Shown: positions 35,585 through 43,423 of the stretch, one piece after another
Numbering within the stretch: position 1 is the stretch's first letter
Layout of the letters: every line of letters begins with the position of its first letter
NCBI GenBank assembly: GCA_016928525.1
Contig: JAFGKO010000386.1
Location: 1-64,000, forward strand
DNA length: 64,000 nucleotides
Direction: 5' to 3'
Source: Anaerolineales bacterium
Lineage (GTDB): Bacteria > Chloroflexota > Anaerolineae > Anaerolineales > Villigracilaceae
The notes under the pieces: generated by a model
What the model was told of the DNA's origin: nothing
The model's input: the letters and a program-made list of their open reading frames with translations, nothing else
The model's database searches: none
Made by a program: the position numbers and the translations under genes

Positions 35585-36703
35585 TCATGGTCCCCACCTG
35601 GGCTGGTAATCGCAATAGTCGTTGTTCGTCAGGCGGCGCAGGTCGCTGCCGTCCGTGCGGATGATGTAAATCTCGCAGCCGTGGTCATCACCATAGTTAT
35701 CGAAATAGGCGGTGAAGGCCACCCACTTGCTATCCGGGGAAAAACTCGGTCCCTGGCTGTTGCCGCCGGCCGGGGTTAGCTGCCGCGCCCCGGAACCGTC
35801 GGCGTTCATGATGTACAGCTCGCGATGCCAGGATTCCCCAGAATAGGTGACAATGTACTGTCCATCCGGCGACCAGTCGCTGCGCCCGCGGATGGCTGGC
35901 AGGTTGCTGACCTGGCGTAAATTTTTCCCGTCGTCCCTCATCATAAATAATTGAACCGGACCATTCCTGGCTGATGCAAATAGGATTTGTTTGCCATCCG
36001 GCGACCAGGTCGGATCCCAACCCTCGACAAACGGGATATTGTTTGGATTGTTCCCGTTCTTTTCCATGGTCACAATCTGGTATTTGCCAGAATTGGGCGC
36101 CCAGCGGGTATAGACAATATGCTGACCATCGGGAGAATACTCCGGGGCGGTTAAAACGCCGTCGCGGTTCGTCAGACGGTCTACACTGCCATCTTCAAGG
36201 TCATAAGAGTAAATCTCGTATACGTTCTTTTCTCGAAATGCGGAGTACAGCACCCTACGCCCATCCGGTGACAAAGACGGATAAAAGTGACGGATGTTAT
36301 CTTCGCTTGTCAGGCGGCGGTAGCCTGTCCCGTCCGCGTTCATGATGCAGATTTGTTCCGCAGCTTGATATTTATAAATCTGGCAGGTAAAGACGATGTG
36401 ACCGGTAGGCCCGTCCTGCGCGGAGATGGTGGGCACACCCGTTGCGCCAACTGATGAGGGGGCAGGTTCTACGGGGGGTTCTGAAAAATTGAAGGCAGAA
36501 GTCGCTGTCGGTATAACCGGCGCGGGAGAGAACGCCGAAACAGGGGTGGAAGCTGACAGCGTGGCAAACAGGTCGATGGTCGGGGGAGAAGCGGGCGAAA
36601 CCATCCGTCCCAGACCTGAAACCAGAAAAACAACTAATAACAAAAAGCCGCAGAAAAAGACCAGTCCTGCGGCGATCCAGAGAGTGCGGTTGTTCGTGGT
36701 CAT
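35585..36703 (-). CDS. Membrane-anchored TolB-like beta-propeller protein
   Basis: 372 residues. One N-terminal TM helix (about 8-30) followed by a low-complexity Pro/Thr/Ser linker places the rest outside. At least five PD40-type blades follow, each with the repeat S-P-D-G-x-x-[IV]-x-[FY]: LSPDGRRVLYSAF, YSPDGQHIVYTRW, WSPDGKQILFASA, WSPDGQYIVTYSG and FSPDSKWVAFTAY. Such propellers bind proteins or sense ligands in the cell envelope. Its start is 14 nt from hypD, which is encoded upstream on the same strand, so it may be the distal gene of that operon. Function unknown. Confidence 0.75.
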   Translation of the reverse strand: MTTNNRTLWIAAGLVFFCGFLLLVVFLVSGLGRMVSPASPPTIDLFATLSASTPVSAFSPAPVIPTATSAFNFSEPPVEPAPSSVGATGVPTISAQDGPTGHIVFTCQIYKYQAAEQICIMNADGTGYRRLTSEDNIRHFYPSLSPDGRRVLYSAFREKNVYEIYSYDLEDGSVDRLTNRDGVLTAPEYSPDGQHIVYTRWAPNSGKYQIVTMEKNGNNPNNIPFVEGWDPTWSPDGKQILFASARNGPVQLFMMRDDGKNLRQVSNLPAIRGRSDWSPDGQYIVTYSGESWHRELYIMNADGSGARQLTPAGGNSQGPSFSPDSKWVAFTAYFDNYGDDHGCEIYIIRTDGSDLRRLTNNDYCDYQPRWGP

Positions 36704-36717
36704 TCGCTAATAGCCTT

Positions 36718-37818
36718 TCAGCCACCTTCGATTGTAACCCGTCCGTAGCGATAATAGGCGGCGCAAGCACCCTCGGAGGAAACCATGGTTGCGCCAAGCG
36801 GATGTTCAGGCGTGCATTTGCCTCCAAACGCCGAGCACTCATGCGGCTTCTTGAGGCCTTGCAGGATTTGACCGGCAATGCACAACGGCGATTCTTCCGC
36901 CGTGATGGTCTCGACTTGGAAGCGCTTTTCTGCATCGAACGCATCGAACTCGGCCCGGAGCTGCCAGCCGCTCATTGGAATGACGCCGATGCCACGCCAC
37001 TTCCGGTCACATTCTTTGAAAATGGTGTCAATCATCTTCTGGGCAGGCTGGTTGCCTTCGAAGGTGACCGCGCGCTGGTAGGCATTGAACGCTTCGGCCT
37101 TGCCAGCTTCGAGCAAACGGACTGTTTCCAAAATGCCCTGCACGATGTCAAGCGGTTCGAATCCGGTGACCACCATCGGTGCCTTGAATTGCTCCACCAA
37201 CGGCGGGTACTCGTGATAGCCCATCACCGCGCAGACGTGGCCCGCTAGCAGAAAGGCCTGCACGCGATTGGTCGGTGAGCCCAGAATGGTTGAAACTGCA
37301 GGCGGTACGCGTACGTGTGAAACCAGGATCGAATAGTTCGTCAGACCGAGATTCTTGGCCTGCACCACGCTCATCACATTGGGCGGCGCGGTGGTTTCGA
37401 AGCCAATCGCAAAGAAGACCACCTGCTTATCGGGATTCGTCTTCGCCAGTTTGACCGCGTCCAACGGCGAATAGACCACGCGCACATCCCCGCCCTGCGC
37501 CTTGACCGAGAACAGATCGCGGGTAGAGCCAGGCACACGCAACATATCGCCATAGGAGCAAAAGATCACGTCCGGGCGGGAGGCGATCTCCAACGCTTTA
37601 TCAATCAACTCAAGCGGAGTGACACAGACCGGGCAACCCGGTCCATGTACCAACTCGATTTCCGGCGGCAGCAACTGGTCGATACCATGCCGGACAATGG
37701 CATGCGTTTGCCCACCGCAAATCTCCATGATGGTCCACGGGCGCGTCACGCTGCGGCGGATCTCTGCGATCACACCCTTCACCAGTGCCGCGTCCCGGTA
37801 CTCAGTGACGTATTTCAT
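36718..37818 (-). CDS. hypD: Hydrogenase maturation factor HypD
   Basis: A [4Fe-4S] protein that, with HypC, holds the Fe atom while CN and CO are attached during [NiFe]-hydrogenase assembly. 366 residues, normal length. Conserved Cys motifs are visible: [26 protein letters not shown], and the C-terminal cluster ligands in [27 protein letters not shown] and [10 protein letters not shown]. Its start overlaps the hypC stop (ATGA). Confidence 0.96.
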   Translation of the reverse strand: MKYVTEYRDAALVKGVIAEIRRSVTRPWTIMEICGGQTHAIVRHGIDQLLPPEIELVHGPGCPVCVTPLELIDKALEIASRPDVIFCSYGDMLRVPGSTRDLFSVKAQGGDVRVVYSPLDAVKLAKTNPDKQVVFFAIGFETTAPPNVMSVVQAKNLGLTNYSILVSHVRVPPAVSTILGSPTNRVQAFLLAGHVCAVMGYHEYPPLVEQFKAPMVVTGFEPLDIVQGILETVRLLEAGKAEAFNAYQRAVTFEGNQPAQKMIDTIFKECDRKWRGIGVIPMSGWQLRAEFDAFDAEKRFQVETITAEESPLCIAGQILQGLKKPHECSAFGGKCTPEHPLGATMVSSEGACAAYYRYGRVTIEGG

Positions 37819-38081
37819 GCAGGTGCAGTCCCAGTTTCAGGGCCAAGTTCTTCCTCAAAATTGGTGATTTGCTTCAGCAGGTCAAGAGTTTCCATCGCCT
37901 CATGCTCGCTCAACAAGCTGATGGCAAACCCGACATGGATGACACAATAATCCCCCACTTTGGCTTCGGGCACATAATCCAGGCAGGCTTCGCGGAAAAT
38001 CCCGCCAAAATCGACCTTGGCCATCTGCAGTCCGTCGCTTTCCTTGATCTCAACAATCTTACCCGGTACAGCTAAACACAT
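37815..38081 (-). CDS. hypC: Hydrogenase maturation chaperone HypC
   Basis: 88 residues. It begins with the diagnostic [12 protein letters not shown], whose Cys2 becomes N-terminal and binds the Fe(CN)2CO unit and the hydrogenase large subunit. The rest forms the small beta-barrel ([20 protein letters not shown]). GGAGG precedes the ATG. The frame is open far upstream, but the homologous start is clear. It is coupled to hypD by an ATGA overlap. Confidence 0.96.
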   Translation of the reverse strand: MCLAVPGKIVEIKESDGLQMAKVDFGGIFREACLDYVPEAKVGDYCVIHVGFAISLLSEHEAMETLDLLKQITNFEEELGPETGTAPA

Positions 38082-38102
38082 GGATACCTCCACACAGATT
38101 GA

Positions 38103-38176
38103 TGTCACTGCGAGGAACGAAGCAGTCTCCTGTTGCAAGGGGATTGCTTCGCTCCCTGCGGTCGTTCGCAATGACA
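38103..38176. repeat. Dispersed repeat, TGTCATTGCGA family, copy 1
   Basis: Begins TGTCACTGCGAGGAACGAAG and ends TTCGCAATGACA, with GGGATTGCTTCGCTCCCTGC inside; the ends are inverted. It fills the gap between hypC and hypF. This type of palindromic repeat is common in several bacterial phyla. Confidence 0.75.
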
Positions 38177-38185
38177 TAGTTGTTA

Positions 38186-40591
38186 TTAAGCGTTCATCTT
38201 TGCCGCCGCAATGGCTGCCTGCCCAAGCGACAAACCGCCATCGTTCGTAGGCACTTGATGATGTATGTATACAACAAAACCGTTCACTTGCAAAAGTGAC
38301 AAAGTTCGTCGCAATAGGGTGATATTCTGCCAGACTCCACCAGATAGAGCGACATGTTCCAAGTCTCTGGCTATACGCAAACTTTGACAAATTTCGAGCG
38401 CCAACTGCGACAGACCATTGTGGAATTTAGCTGATATGGTCGGGATAGGGATACCTGCCAACACGTCCGCAATCAAAGCCTCCACGGCGCTTCGAACTAC
38501 AATTTGTGTCTGCTCCCGTTTAAACAGATAACACCCATCTTCATCGGGATCCGCCAAGGCTTCGAACTCGATGGCCGCTTGCGCTTCATAATTGACTGAC
38601 TGGCGCACGCCCGCCAGCGCCGCCGCCACATCGAACAGGCGTCCCATACTGGAGGTCTTTGGGGTATTGATTTTCTTCTCCAATTGTGTTTTGAGCAGGG
38701 TACGATCCTCAGCACAGAATTCAGCCACAGGAGCAAGACGGTCATCCCACTCCATCCCCAGCGACCAGAGCATAGCCAATGCGGTACGAGCAGGTTTTTT
38801 GATGGCCGCGTCCCCGCCGGGCAGCGGAAAATACTCCAGATGGTATGCGCGCTCATAAGATTTGTAATCAGCCACCAGCACTTCCCCGCCCCAGATGGCG
38901 CCGTCCTCGCCGTAGCCAGTGCCATCGAAAGCCAGGCCAATGACAGGCTGCAAGCCGTCCAATCCGTGCTCGGCCATACACGCGGCGATGTGGGCATGGT
39001 GGTGTTGAATGTTGAAGGTTGGCAGGTTTTCACGTTGAGCACGTCTCATTGCATAGCGAGTTGACAAATAGTTGGGGTGCATATCACACGCAATTGCTTC
39101 AGGCTTAACTCGGAATAATTTCTCAAAATGCTCAATCCCCTGCTCAAAAGATTGCAAGGTTTCGTAGTTTTCCATGTCACCGATGTGGTGACTTAAAAAA
39201 GCGTAGTTCTTATTAGTAAGGCAAAAGGTATTTTTGAGTTCAGGGCCAACAGCAAGCAATGGAGGCACATCCCAGGGAAGTTTGACGGGGAAGGGAGAAT
39301 AGCCGCGGCTACGCCGTAGTGGATAAGTAATCAGTGACCAGCGGTCAGTATCCAGTTTTTCATTCGCGACTACCCGAACTACTGAGTCATCACACCGAAT
39401 ATAAATATCCCGGTCGTGCATCAGGAAGGCATCAGCCAGGGGGACAAGTCGTGTGCGGGCTTCATCGTTGTCGGTGGCGATGGGTTCCTCGGAAAGATTC
39501 CCACTGGTCATTACCAGGACAGTGGACGGTGGACGGTGGATGGTTTCATGAGTATCGTCCACGGTCAACGGTCCACGGTCGAGAACAAGATAATGTAACG
39601 GCGTGTAAGGCAACATTACGCCCAGCGTATCCTGTCCAGGAGCACATTCTTTAGCAATAGGCGATTCGGGTTTTCGTTGTAGCAATACGATGGGTCGCGC
39701 ACCTGAAAGAAGCAATTCGCGCTCAGTTCCATCTACGAAGCAATGCTGCTCAATTGTTTCCATATCAGGCATCATCAGCGCAAAGGGTTTGTCCACGCGT
39801 AGTTTACGGCGGCGGAGTTCGCTCACGGCTGCGGGATTGGTGGCATCGCAAGCGAGGTGGAAGCCACCGAGGCCTTTGATTGCCAAGATTTTGCCATCTG
39901 CCAGCATGTTGCGGGTTTCTAGAATGGCAGGATCGCCCACCAGAGATGACGATGGACGGTGGACGGTGGACGATGATGCATCGTTTACAGTCTGCGGTCT
40001 ATCGTCTGCAGTCTGCTCCAACCAGACCTGCGGCCCACAAACAGGACAGGCAACCGGCTGGGCATGGAAGCGCCGGTCCAGCGGATCGGTGTATTCTTTC
40101 TCGCAATCGGGACACATGGCAAAGGGCGCCATGTTCGTTTTGGGACGATCGTAGGGGATGTCTTTAATGATGGTGAAACGCGGTCCGCAGTTGGTGCAGT
40201 TGATGAAGGGATAGCGATAACGGCGGTCGGACGGGTTGAAGAGTTCGCGCAGGCAGTCAGGGCAGATGCTGACATCGGGCGAGATAGGCTGAAAGGCGCC
40301 TTCCACGGCTTCAGAGTGGAGGATGTCAAAGGTGTGGAAGCCGTTTGGAGCCTGGAAAGAAGCGGTCAACTCGTCTATTCGGGAGAGCAGCGGCGCTTCG
40401 TCCCGCAATGACTGGACGAAGGCGTCCAACACATCCTGCTCACCATCCACTTCGATGTCCACCCCCGCAGACGTATTTCGCACCCAACCATTCAATGCAA
40501 AGCGTTTAGCCAGACCGTAAACAAACGGGCGGAAGCCAACCCCCTGTACAATACCGGTGATGTGGATGCGAGCACCGCGCAACTCACCCAT
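38186..40591 (-). CDS. hypF: Carbamoyltransferase HypF
   Basis: Makes the thiocyanate group on HypE that becomes the CN ligand of [NiFe]-hydrogenase. 801 residues, slightly long. Order: acylphosphatase domain (GVGFRPFVYGLAKRF, about 1-95), two zinc fingers (CPDCLRELF...CTNCGPR and CPDCEKEYTD...CPVCGPQ), YrdC-like domain (200-390) and a Kae1-like domain (HHHAHIAACMAEHG, AFDGTGYGEDG, SGGVWQN). Two in-frame, repeat-derived inserts of about 15-25 residues occur at residues about 190-217 (DDRPQTV...STVHRPSS) and 335-355 (DRGPLTVDDT...HRPPST); both lie at surface positions between domains or loops, and all catalytic motifs survive. Confidence 0.94.
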   Translation of the reverse strand: MGELRGARIHITGIVQGVGFRPFVYGLAKRFALNGWVRNTSAGVDIEVDGEQDVLDAFVQSLRDEAPLLSRIDELTASFQAPNGFHTFDILHSEAVEGAFQPISPDVSICPDCLRELFNPSDRRYRYPFINCTNCGPRFTIIKDIPYDRPKTNMAPFAMCPDCEKEYTDPLDRRFHAQPVACPVCGPQVWLEQTADDRPQTVNDASSSTVHRPSSSLVGDPAILETRNMLADGKILAIKGLGGFHLACDATNPAAVSELRRRKLRVDKPFALMMPDMETIEQHCFVDGTERELLLSGARPIVLLQRKPESPIAKECAPGQDTLGVMLPYTPLHYLVLDRGPLTVDDTHETIHRPPSTVLVMTSGNLSEEPIATDNDEARTRLVPLADAFLMHDRDIYIRCDDSVVRVVANEKLDTDRWSLITYPLRRSRGYSPFPVKLPWDVPPLLAVGPELKNTFCLTNKNYAFLSHHIGDMENYETLQSFEQGIEHFEKLFRVKPEAIACDMHPNYLSTRYAMRRAQRENLPTFNIQHHHAHIAACMAEHGLDGLQPVIGLAFDGTGYGEDGAIWGGEVLVADYKSYERAYHLEYFPLPGGDAAIKKPARTALAMLWSLGMEWDDRLAPVAEFCAEDRTLLKTQLEKKINTPKTSSMGRLFDVAAALAGVRQSVNYEAQAAIEFEALADPDEDGCYLFKREQTQIVVRSAVEALIADVLAGIPIPTISAKFHNGLSQLALEICQSLRIARDLEHVALSGGVWQNITLLRRTLSLLQVNGFVVYIHHQVPTNDGGLSLGQAAIAAAKMNA

Positions 40592-40605
40592 ATGGGCGTG
40601 CGGAC

Positions 40606-41262
40606 TTAAGTCCGCGCTCCGTTGAGCAACCAGTCGATCCAGGCATCCAGGCCTTCACCGGTGCGACAGGAAAGCGGGAATGTCACCAGCCCGGGATTGA
40701 GGGCCTCGACGCCCTTTCGGAAGTAATCCATTTTGAAGTCGATGTAGGGTAACAAGTCGATCTTGTTAATGACCAGGGCGTCCACGCCGCGATACATGCC
40801 AGGATACTTGTAAGGTTTGTCGTCGCCCTCCGGGATGGAAGCCACCAGCACAGACTTGTGTGTGCCTAGGGTAAAACTGGCCGGGCAGACCAGATTGCCG
40901 ACGTTTTCGACCAGCAGCATATCGACGCTGGAGAGGTCGATCTGGCCCAGCGCCTGGTGCAGCATGACGGCGTCGAGGTGGCATTCGCCACCGGTGTTAA
41001 TTTGCACAGCCACAGCTGCGCCCGCCGCGGCGGCGCGGTCGGCATCAATGGAGGTAGCGATGTCGCCATCCACAACGGCCACACGCAATTTTTCAGCCAG
41101 GCGCGGCAGGGTTTGCTCAATCAGGGAGGTCTTGCCTGCGCCGGGGGAGGCCATCAGGTTGACGGAAAATACCCCGGCGGCATCAAGCTTAGATTTATTT
41201 TCTTCGGCCAACTTGTCATTGGCGGAGAGGATGCGTTCGACGACAGGGATTCTTTCAGGCAT
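40606..41262 (-). CDS. hypB: Hydrogenase nickel-insertion GTPase HypB
   Basis: A GTPase that with HypA loads Ni into [NiFe]-hydrogenase. 218 residues with the P-loop MASPGAGKTSLIEQ, the metal and switch region GGECHLDAVML, MLLVENVGNLVCPASF and the guanine motif VINKIDLLPY. The His-rich nickel-storage N-terminus of some HypB proteins is absent. It lies 14 nt upstream of hypF and downstream of hypA on the same strand, separated from hypA by a repeat. Confidence 0.95.
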   Translation of the reverse strand: MPERIPVVERILSANDKLAEENKSKLDAAGVFSVNLMASPGAGKTSLIEQTLPRLAEKLRVAVVDGDIATSIDADRAAAAGAAVAVQINTGGECHLDAVMLHQALGQIDLSSVDMLLVENVGNLVCPASFTLGTHKSVLVASIPEGDDKPYKYPGMYRGVDALVINKIDLLPYIDFKMDYFRKGVEALNPGLVTFPLSCRTGEGLDAWIDWLLNGART

Positions 41263-41295
41263 AGCACCTCTAATTCTAACTTCAAATTACAGATA

Positions 41296-41385
41296 TGTCA
41301 TTGCGATCCTCGAAAGGGGCGTGGCAATCTCACATACACAGGTTATTTGAGATTGCTTCGGTCGCTGCGCTCCCTCGCAATGACA
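41296..41385. repeat. Dispersed repeat, TGTCATTGCGA family, copy 2
   Basis: Begins TGTCATTGCGATCCTCGAAA and ends CCCTCGCAATGACA with GAGATTGCTTCGGTCGCTGC inside, the same ends and internal motif as copy 1 at 38103. It separates hypA from hypB. Confidence 0.75.
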
Positions 41386-41392
41386 TCAAATC

Positions 41393-41737
41393 TTACTCCA
41401 CATCAATCGCTTCGAGGGAGAACTCCTCGCCCGCGATGATCTTAACGCCGACAGCGCCACAGTTAGGACATTTAAACTCGGCAGTATCGTTGGGATGATA
41501 TTTCTCAAAACAAGCCATACATTGGAACTCCGTCGGAACGATTCGAAAATGCAGCCTGGCGCCTTCGGCGATGGTGTCTTTGGCAATTATGTCCCAATAA
41601 AACTGAATGGACTCATCCACCAGCTTGGACAGTTCGCCCATGACGATGTGTAGATCCGTGATGCGTTTGGCTTCCGCTTTTTGGGCGTGTTTGAGGGCAA
41701 TATCAAGGATAGATTGCGTAACGGGGAGTTCGTGCAT
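41393..41737 (-). CDS. hypA: Hydrogenase nickel-insertion protein HypA
   Basis: Nickel donor that works with HypB. 114 residues, normal size. It starts MHELPVTQSIL, with His2 as Ni ligand, and has the zinc site CMACFEKYHP...CPNCGA (two CxxC pairs). First gene of the hyp set on the minus strand. It is used for maturation of [NiFe] enzymes, which are not encoded in the window. No strong ribosome-binding site is visible. Confidence 0.95.
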   Translation of the reverse strand: MHELPVTQSILDIALKHAQKAEAKRITDLHIVMGELSKLVDESIQFYWDIIAKDTIAEGARLHFRIVPTEFQCMACFEKYHPNDTAEFKCPNCGAVGVKIIAGEEFSLEAIDVE

Positions 41738-41821
41738 GGGGGGATTATACCTGTTAAGACGGTGTCCCCGCTGGAGAAAGCGGGGACACCTAACCCAAAT
41801 AAGGAGCCTGCAACCAGGCTT

Positions 41822-42139
41822 TTACAAATCGCCCAAGACAATGCTTTGCTTTTGCACCTGCTCGATCAAAACCATCCGTACTAAATCACATACTTCACCA
41901 ATTTTTTCATTCGTGATTTGGTAAATCATTTCATTTCCGCGCCGGGCTCCAATCACAACTCCGACTGAACGAAGCACAGACAGATGGCGAGATACGACTG
42001 ACTGAGGACAGTCCAGTCCATGCATAATCTCGCTGACCGTCATAGGACGCTCACGCAAATTGTGCAAGATTTGCAAACGCGTGGCATTGCCCATTGCCTT
42101 GCAAAACTCCGCTTGAATTTTAAAGATCGAGTCCTCCAT
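41822..42139 (-). CDS. ArsR-family transcriptional regulator
   Basis: 105 residues with an ArsR winged helix: KAMGNATRLQILHNL, MTVSEIMHGLDCPQSVVSRHLSVLRSVG (recognition helix SVVSRHLSVL) and the wing VIGARRGNEMIYQI. One Cys (DCPQ) lies at the start of the recognition helix, so it could be redox- or metal-sensitive. It starts 7 nt after the stop of the XRE-cupin regulator, so both are in one operon. It points toward hypA (84 nt away) and may influence the hyp genes. Confidence 0.85.
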   Translation of the reverse strand: MEDSIFKIQAEFCKAMGNATRLQILHNLRERPMTVSEIMHGLDCPQSVVSRHLSVLRSVGVVIGARRGNEMIYQITNEKIGEVCDLVRMVLIEQVQKQSIVLGDL

Positions 42140-42146
42140 AATATTT

Positions 42147-42797
42147 TTATCCCTGGTTCCTCTGGCGCGAAAAATGACGTTCCATGGGTTGGTCTCGCAC
42201 ATCCGAGGGGCAAAGCACCAGCAGCACGCGTGATTGATTTTCATCGGCATTCTTCCAGCGATGCGGCAAATAGGCTTCGAAGAACAGGCTGTCGCCCGGC
42301 TCCAGGATATATGCCTCGGTGTCAATGATGTAGGCGACGCGCCCAGCCAGGCAATAGACAAACTCCCGACCGGTATGCACAATGGGATTCACCCCGCTAT
42401 CGGCCTTCGCTTCGAGCGTGACGATGAGCGGCTCGGCCCCAAAACGCGACATTCCGGCCCCCAGGTCTTCCATCATCCCATGCGCAAAGACAGCCTGTGG
42501 ACGCTCTCTATTTTTCTGGTGTACGACGGTTTTGCCCTCCCGCGCAGTTTCGAAAAATTCGGTAACCGGCACCCCTAAACCTTGCGCCAACTGTTGCAAG
42601 GTGCTGACGCTGGGCGATGTCTTCCCATTCTCGATCAGGCTGAGCGTGTTGACATTCAAGCCGCTCATCTCGGCCAGCGCGCGGATGGACAGTCCTGCGC
42701 CCGCCCGCAGCATACGCAAACGCGCGCCGACGTTATTGGCTTCATCGGCTTGCGGGCTTTTCGTGGTGAATGCTTCAGAGCGAAGTTGTTCGGGCAT
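42147..42797 (-). CDS. XRE-family regulator with C-terminal cupin domain
   Basis: 216 residues. The helix-turn-helix lies near residues 20-75 (LSIRALAEMSGLNVNTLSLI then ENGKTSPSVSTLQQLAQGLG), and the cupin barrel at about 120-200 (HTGREFVYCLAGRVAYIID, EPGDSLFFEAYLPHRW). Proteins of this layout (PuuR-like) bind a small effector in the cupin pocket. ATG 42797 is preferred over an ATT at 42821. A promoter and a palindrome overlapping its -10 lie just upstream, so autoregulation is likely. Confidence 0.87.
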   Translation of the reverse strand: MPEQLRSEAFTTKSPQADEANNVGARLRMLRAGAGLSIRALAEMSGLNVNTLSLIENGKTSPSVSTLQQLAQGLGVPVTEFFETAREGKTVVHQKNRERPQAVFAHGMMEDLGAGMSRFGAEPLIVTLEAKADSGVNPIVHTGREFVYCLAGRVAYIIDTEAYILEPGDSLFFEAYLPHRWKNADENQSRVLLVLCPSDVRDQPMERHFSRQRNQG

Positions 42798-42813
42798 ACA
42801 AATCTCTGTACCG

Positions 42814-42841
42814 AAAATCAACCAATATTATAGTTGATTTT
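42814..42841. promoter_or_regulatory. Palindrome overlapping the -10 of the XRE-cupin gene
   Basis: Nine-bp arms AAAATCAAC (42814-42822) and GTTGATTTT (42833-42841) with a 10-nt spacer that contains the -10 hexamer. Binding here would block RNA polymerase. The XRE-cupin protein encoded immediately downstream is the probable ligand. Confidence 0.65.
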
Positions 42842-42854
42842 TCGAATATTGCAA
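42827..42854 (-). promoter_or_regulatory. Promoter of the XRE-cupin/ArsR operon
   Basis: On the minus strand TTGCAA (42854-42849) and TATAAT (42832-42827) are 16 nt apart. Transcription should start near 42820, about 22 nt before ATG 42797. Confidence 0.65.
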
Positions 42855-42928
42855 TATTTTGCTTCAATGAATTGGTTATAAATACTACCAAACCCACTCT
42901 GTTTTTATGAACGATCTAGTATATTATT

Positions 42929-43423
42929 TCAGCCTCCTCTTCGCAACCAGGCTACCAATTGCGTAATCCCCAAGGTAGCAATCAGGGTCAACAAGACCAC
43001 CCATTCGAAGGTGAATTCCAGACGTACTAGCATGGGGATGCTCGCCAGGGCCACTCCTATCAATGCAACGATCGTCACACGGGCCAGGTGACGCCGCTCG
43101 AGGTCGCGCAGGTCATCGGTCCGGGCCGCGAAGCGCAAACGGCGCATGAACTCGGTCAAGTCCCAGGCCAGCAATCCACCCAACGCGCCGGAGATCATCC
43201 AGCCGGGTGAAAGTTCGATCCACAGACCGAATCCGGCCAATGCCACTGAGAGCAGGAGAGCGATAGCTGAGAACCACGTCCAGCGCTTATAGCCTGCAAA
43301 CAACCAGAGCGCGGCGAAGACCATCACGTAGCGGGCAAGCATGCCGAAACCCGCGGCATTGTAAGCATAGGCCAATGAGCCGGTGCTCATCAAGACGCTG
43401 AACACAAACGCAAACAGGGTCAT
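42929..43423 (-). CDS. Membrane protein, last gene of the MoxR/DUF58 operon
   Basis: 164 residues with four or five TM helices separated by a basic loop (RRLRFAARTDDLRDLERRHLARV, about 90-112). No known domain is recognised. It overlaps the DUF58 gene by 4 nt and so belongs to that operon. It may help anchor the complex at the membrane. Confidence 0.6.
   Translation of the reverse strand: MTLFAFVFSVLMSTGSLAYAYNAAGFGMLARYVMVFAALWLFAGYKRWTWFSAIALLLSVALAGFGLWIELSPGWMISGALGGLLAWDLTEFMRRLRFAARTDDLRDLERRHLARVTIVALIGVALASIPMLVRLEFTFEWVVLLTLIATLGITQLVAWLRRGG

Noticed and set aside
37140..37180. GGTTCGAATCC-like string suggesting a tRNA T-arm
   Set aside because: It lies inside hypD, and no acceptor stem, D-arm or anticodon arm surrounds it. 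No tRNA or rRNA was found in the window.
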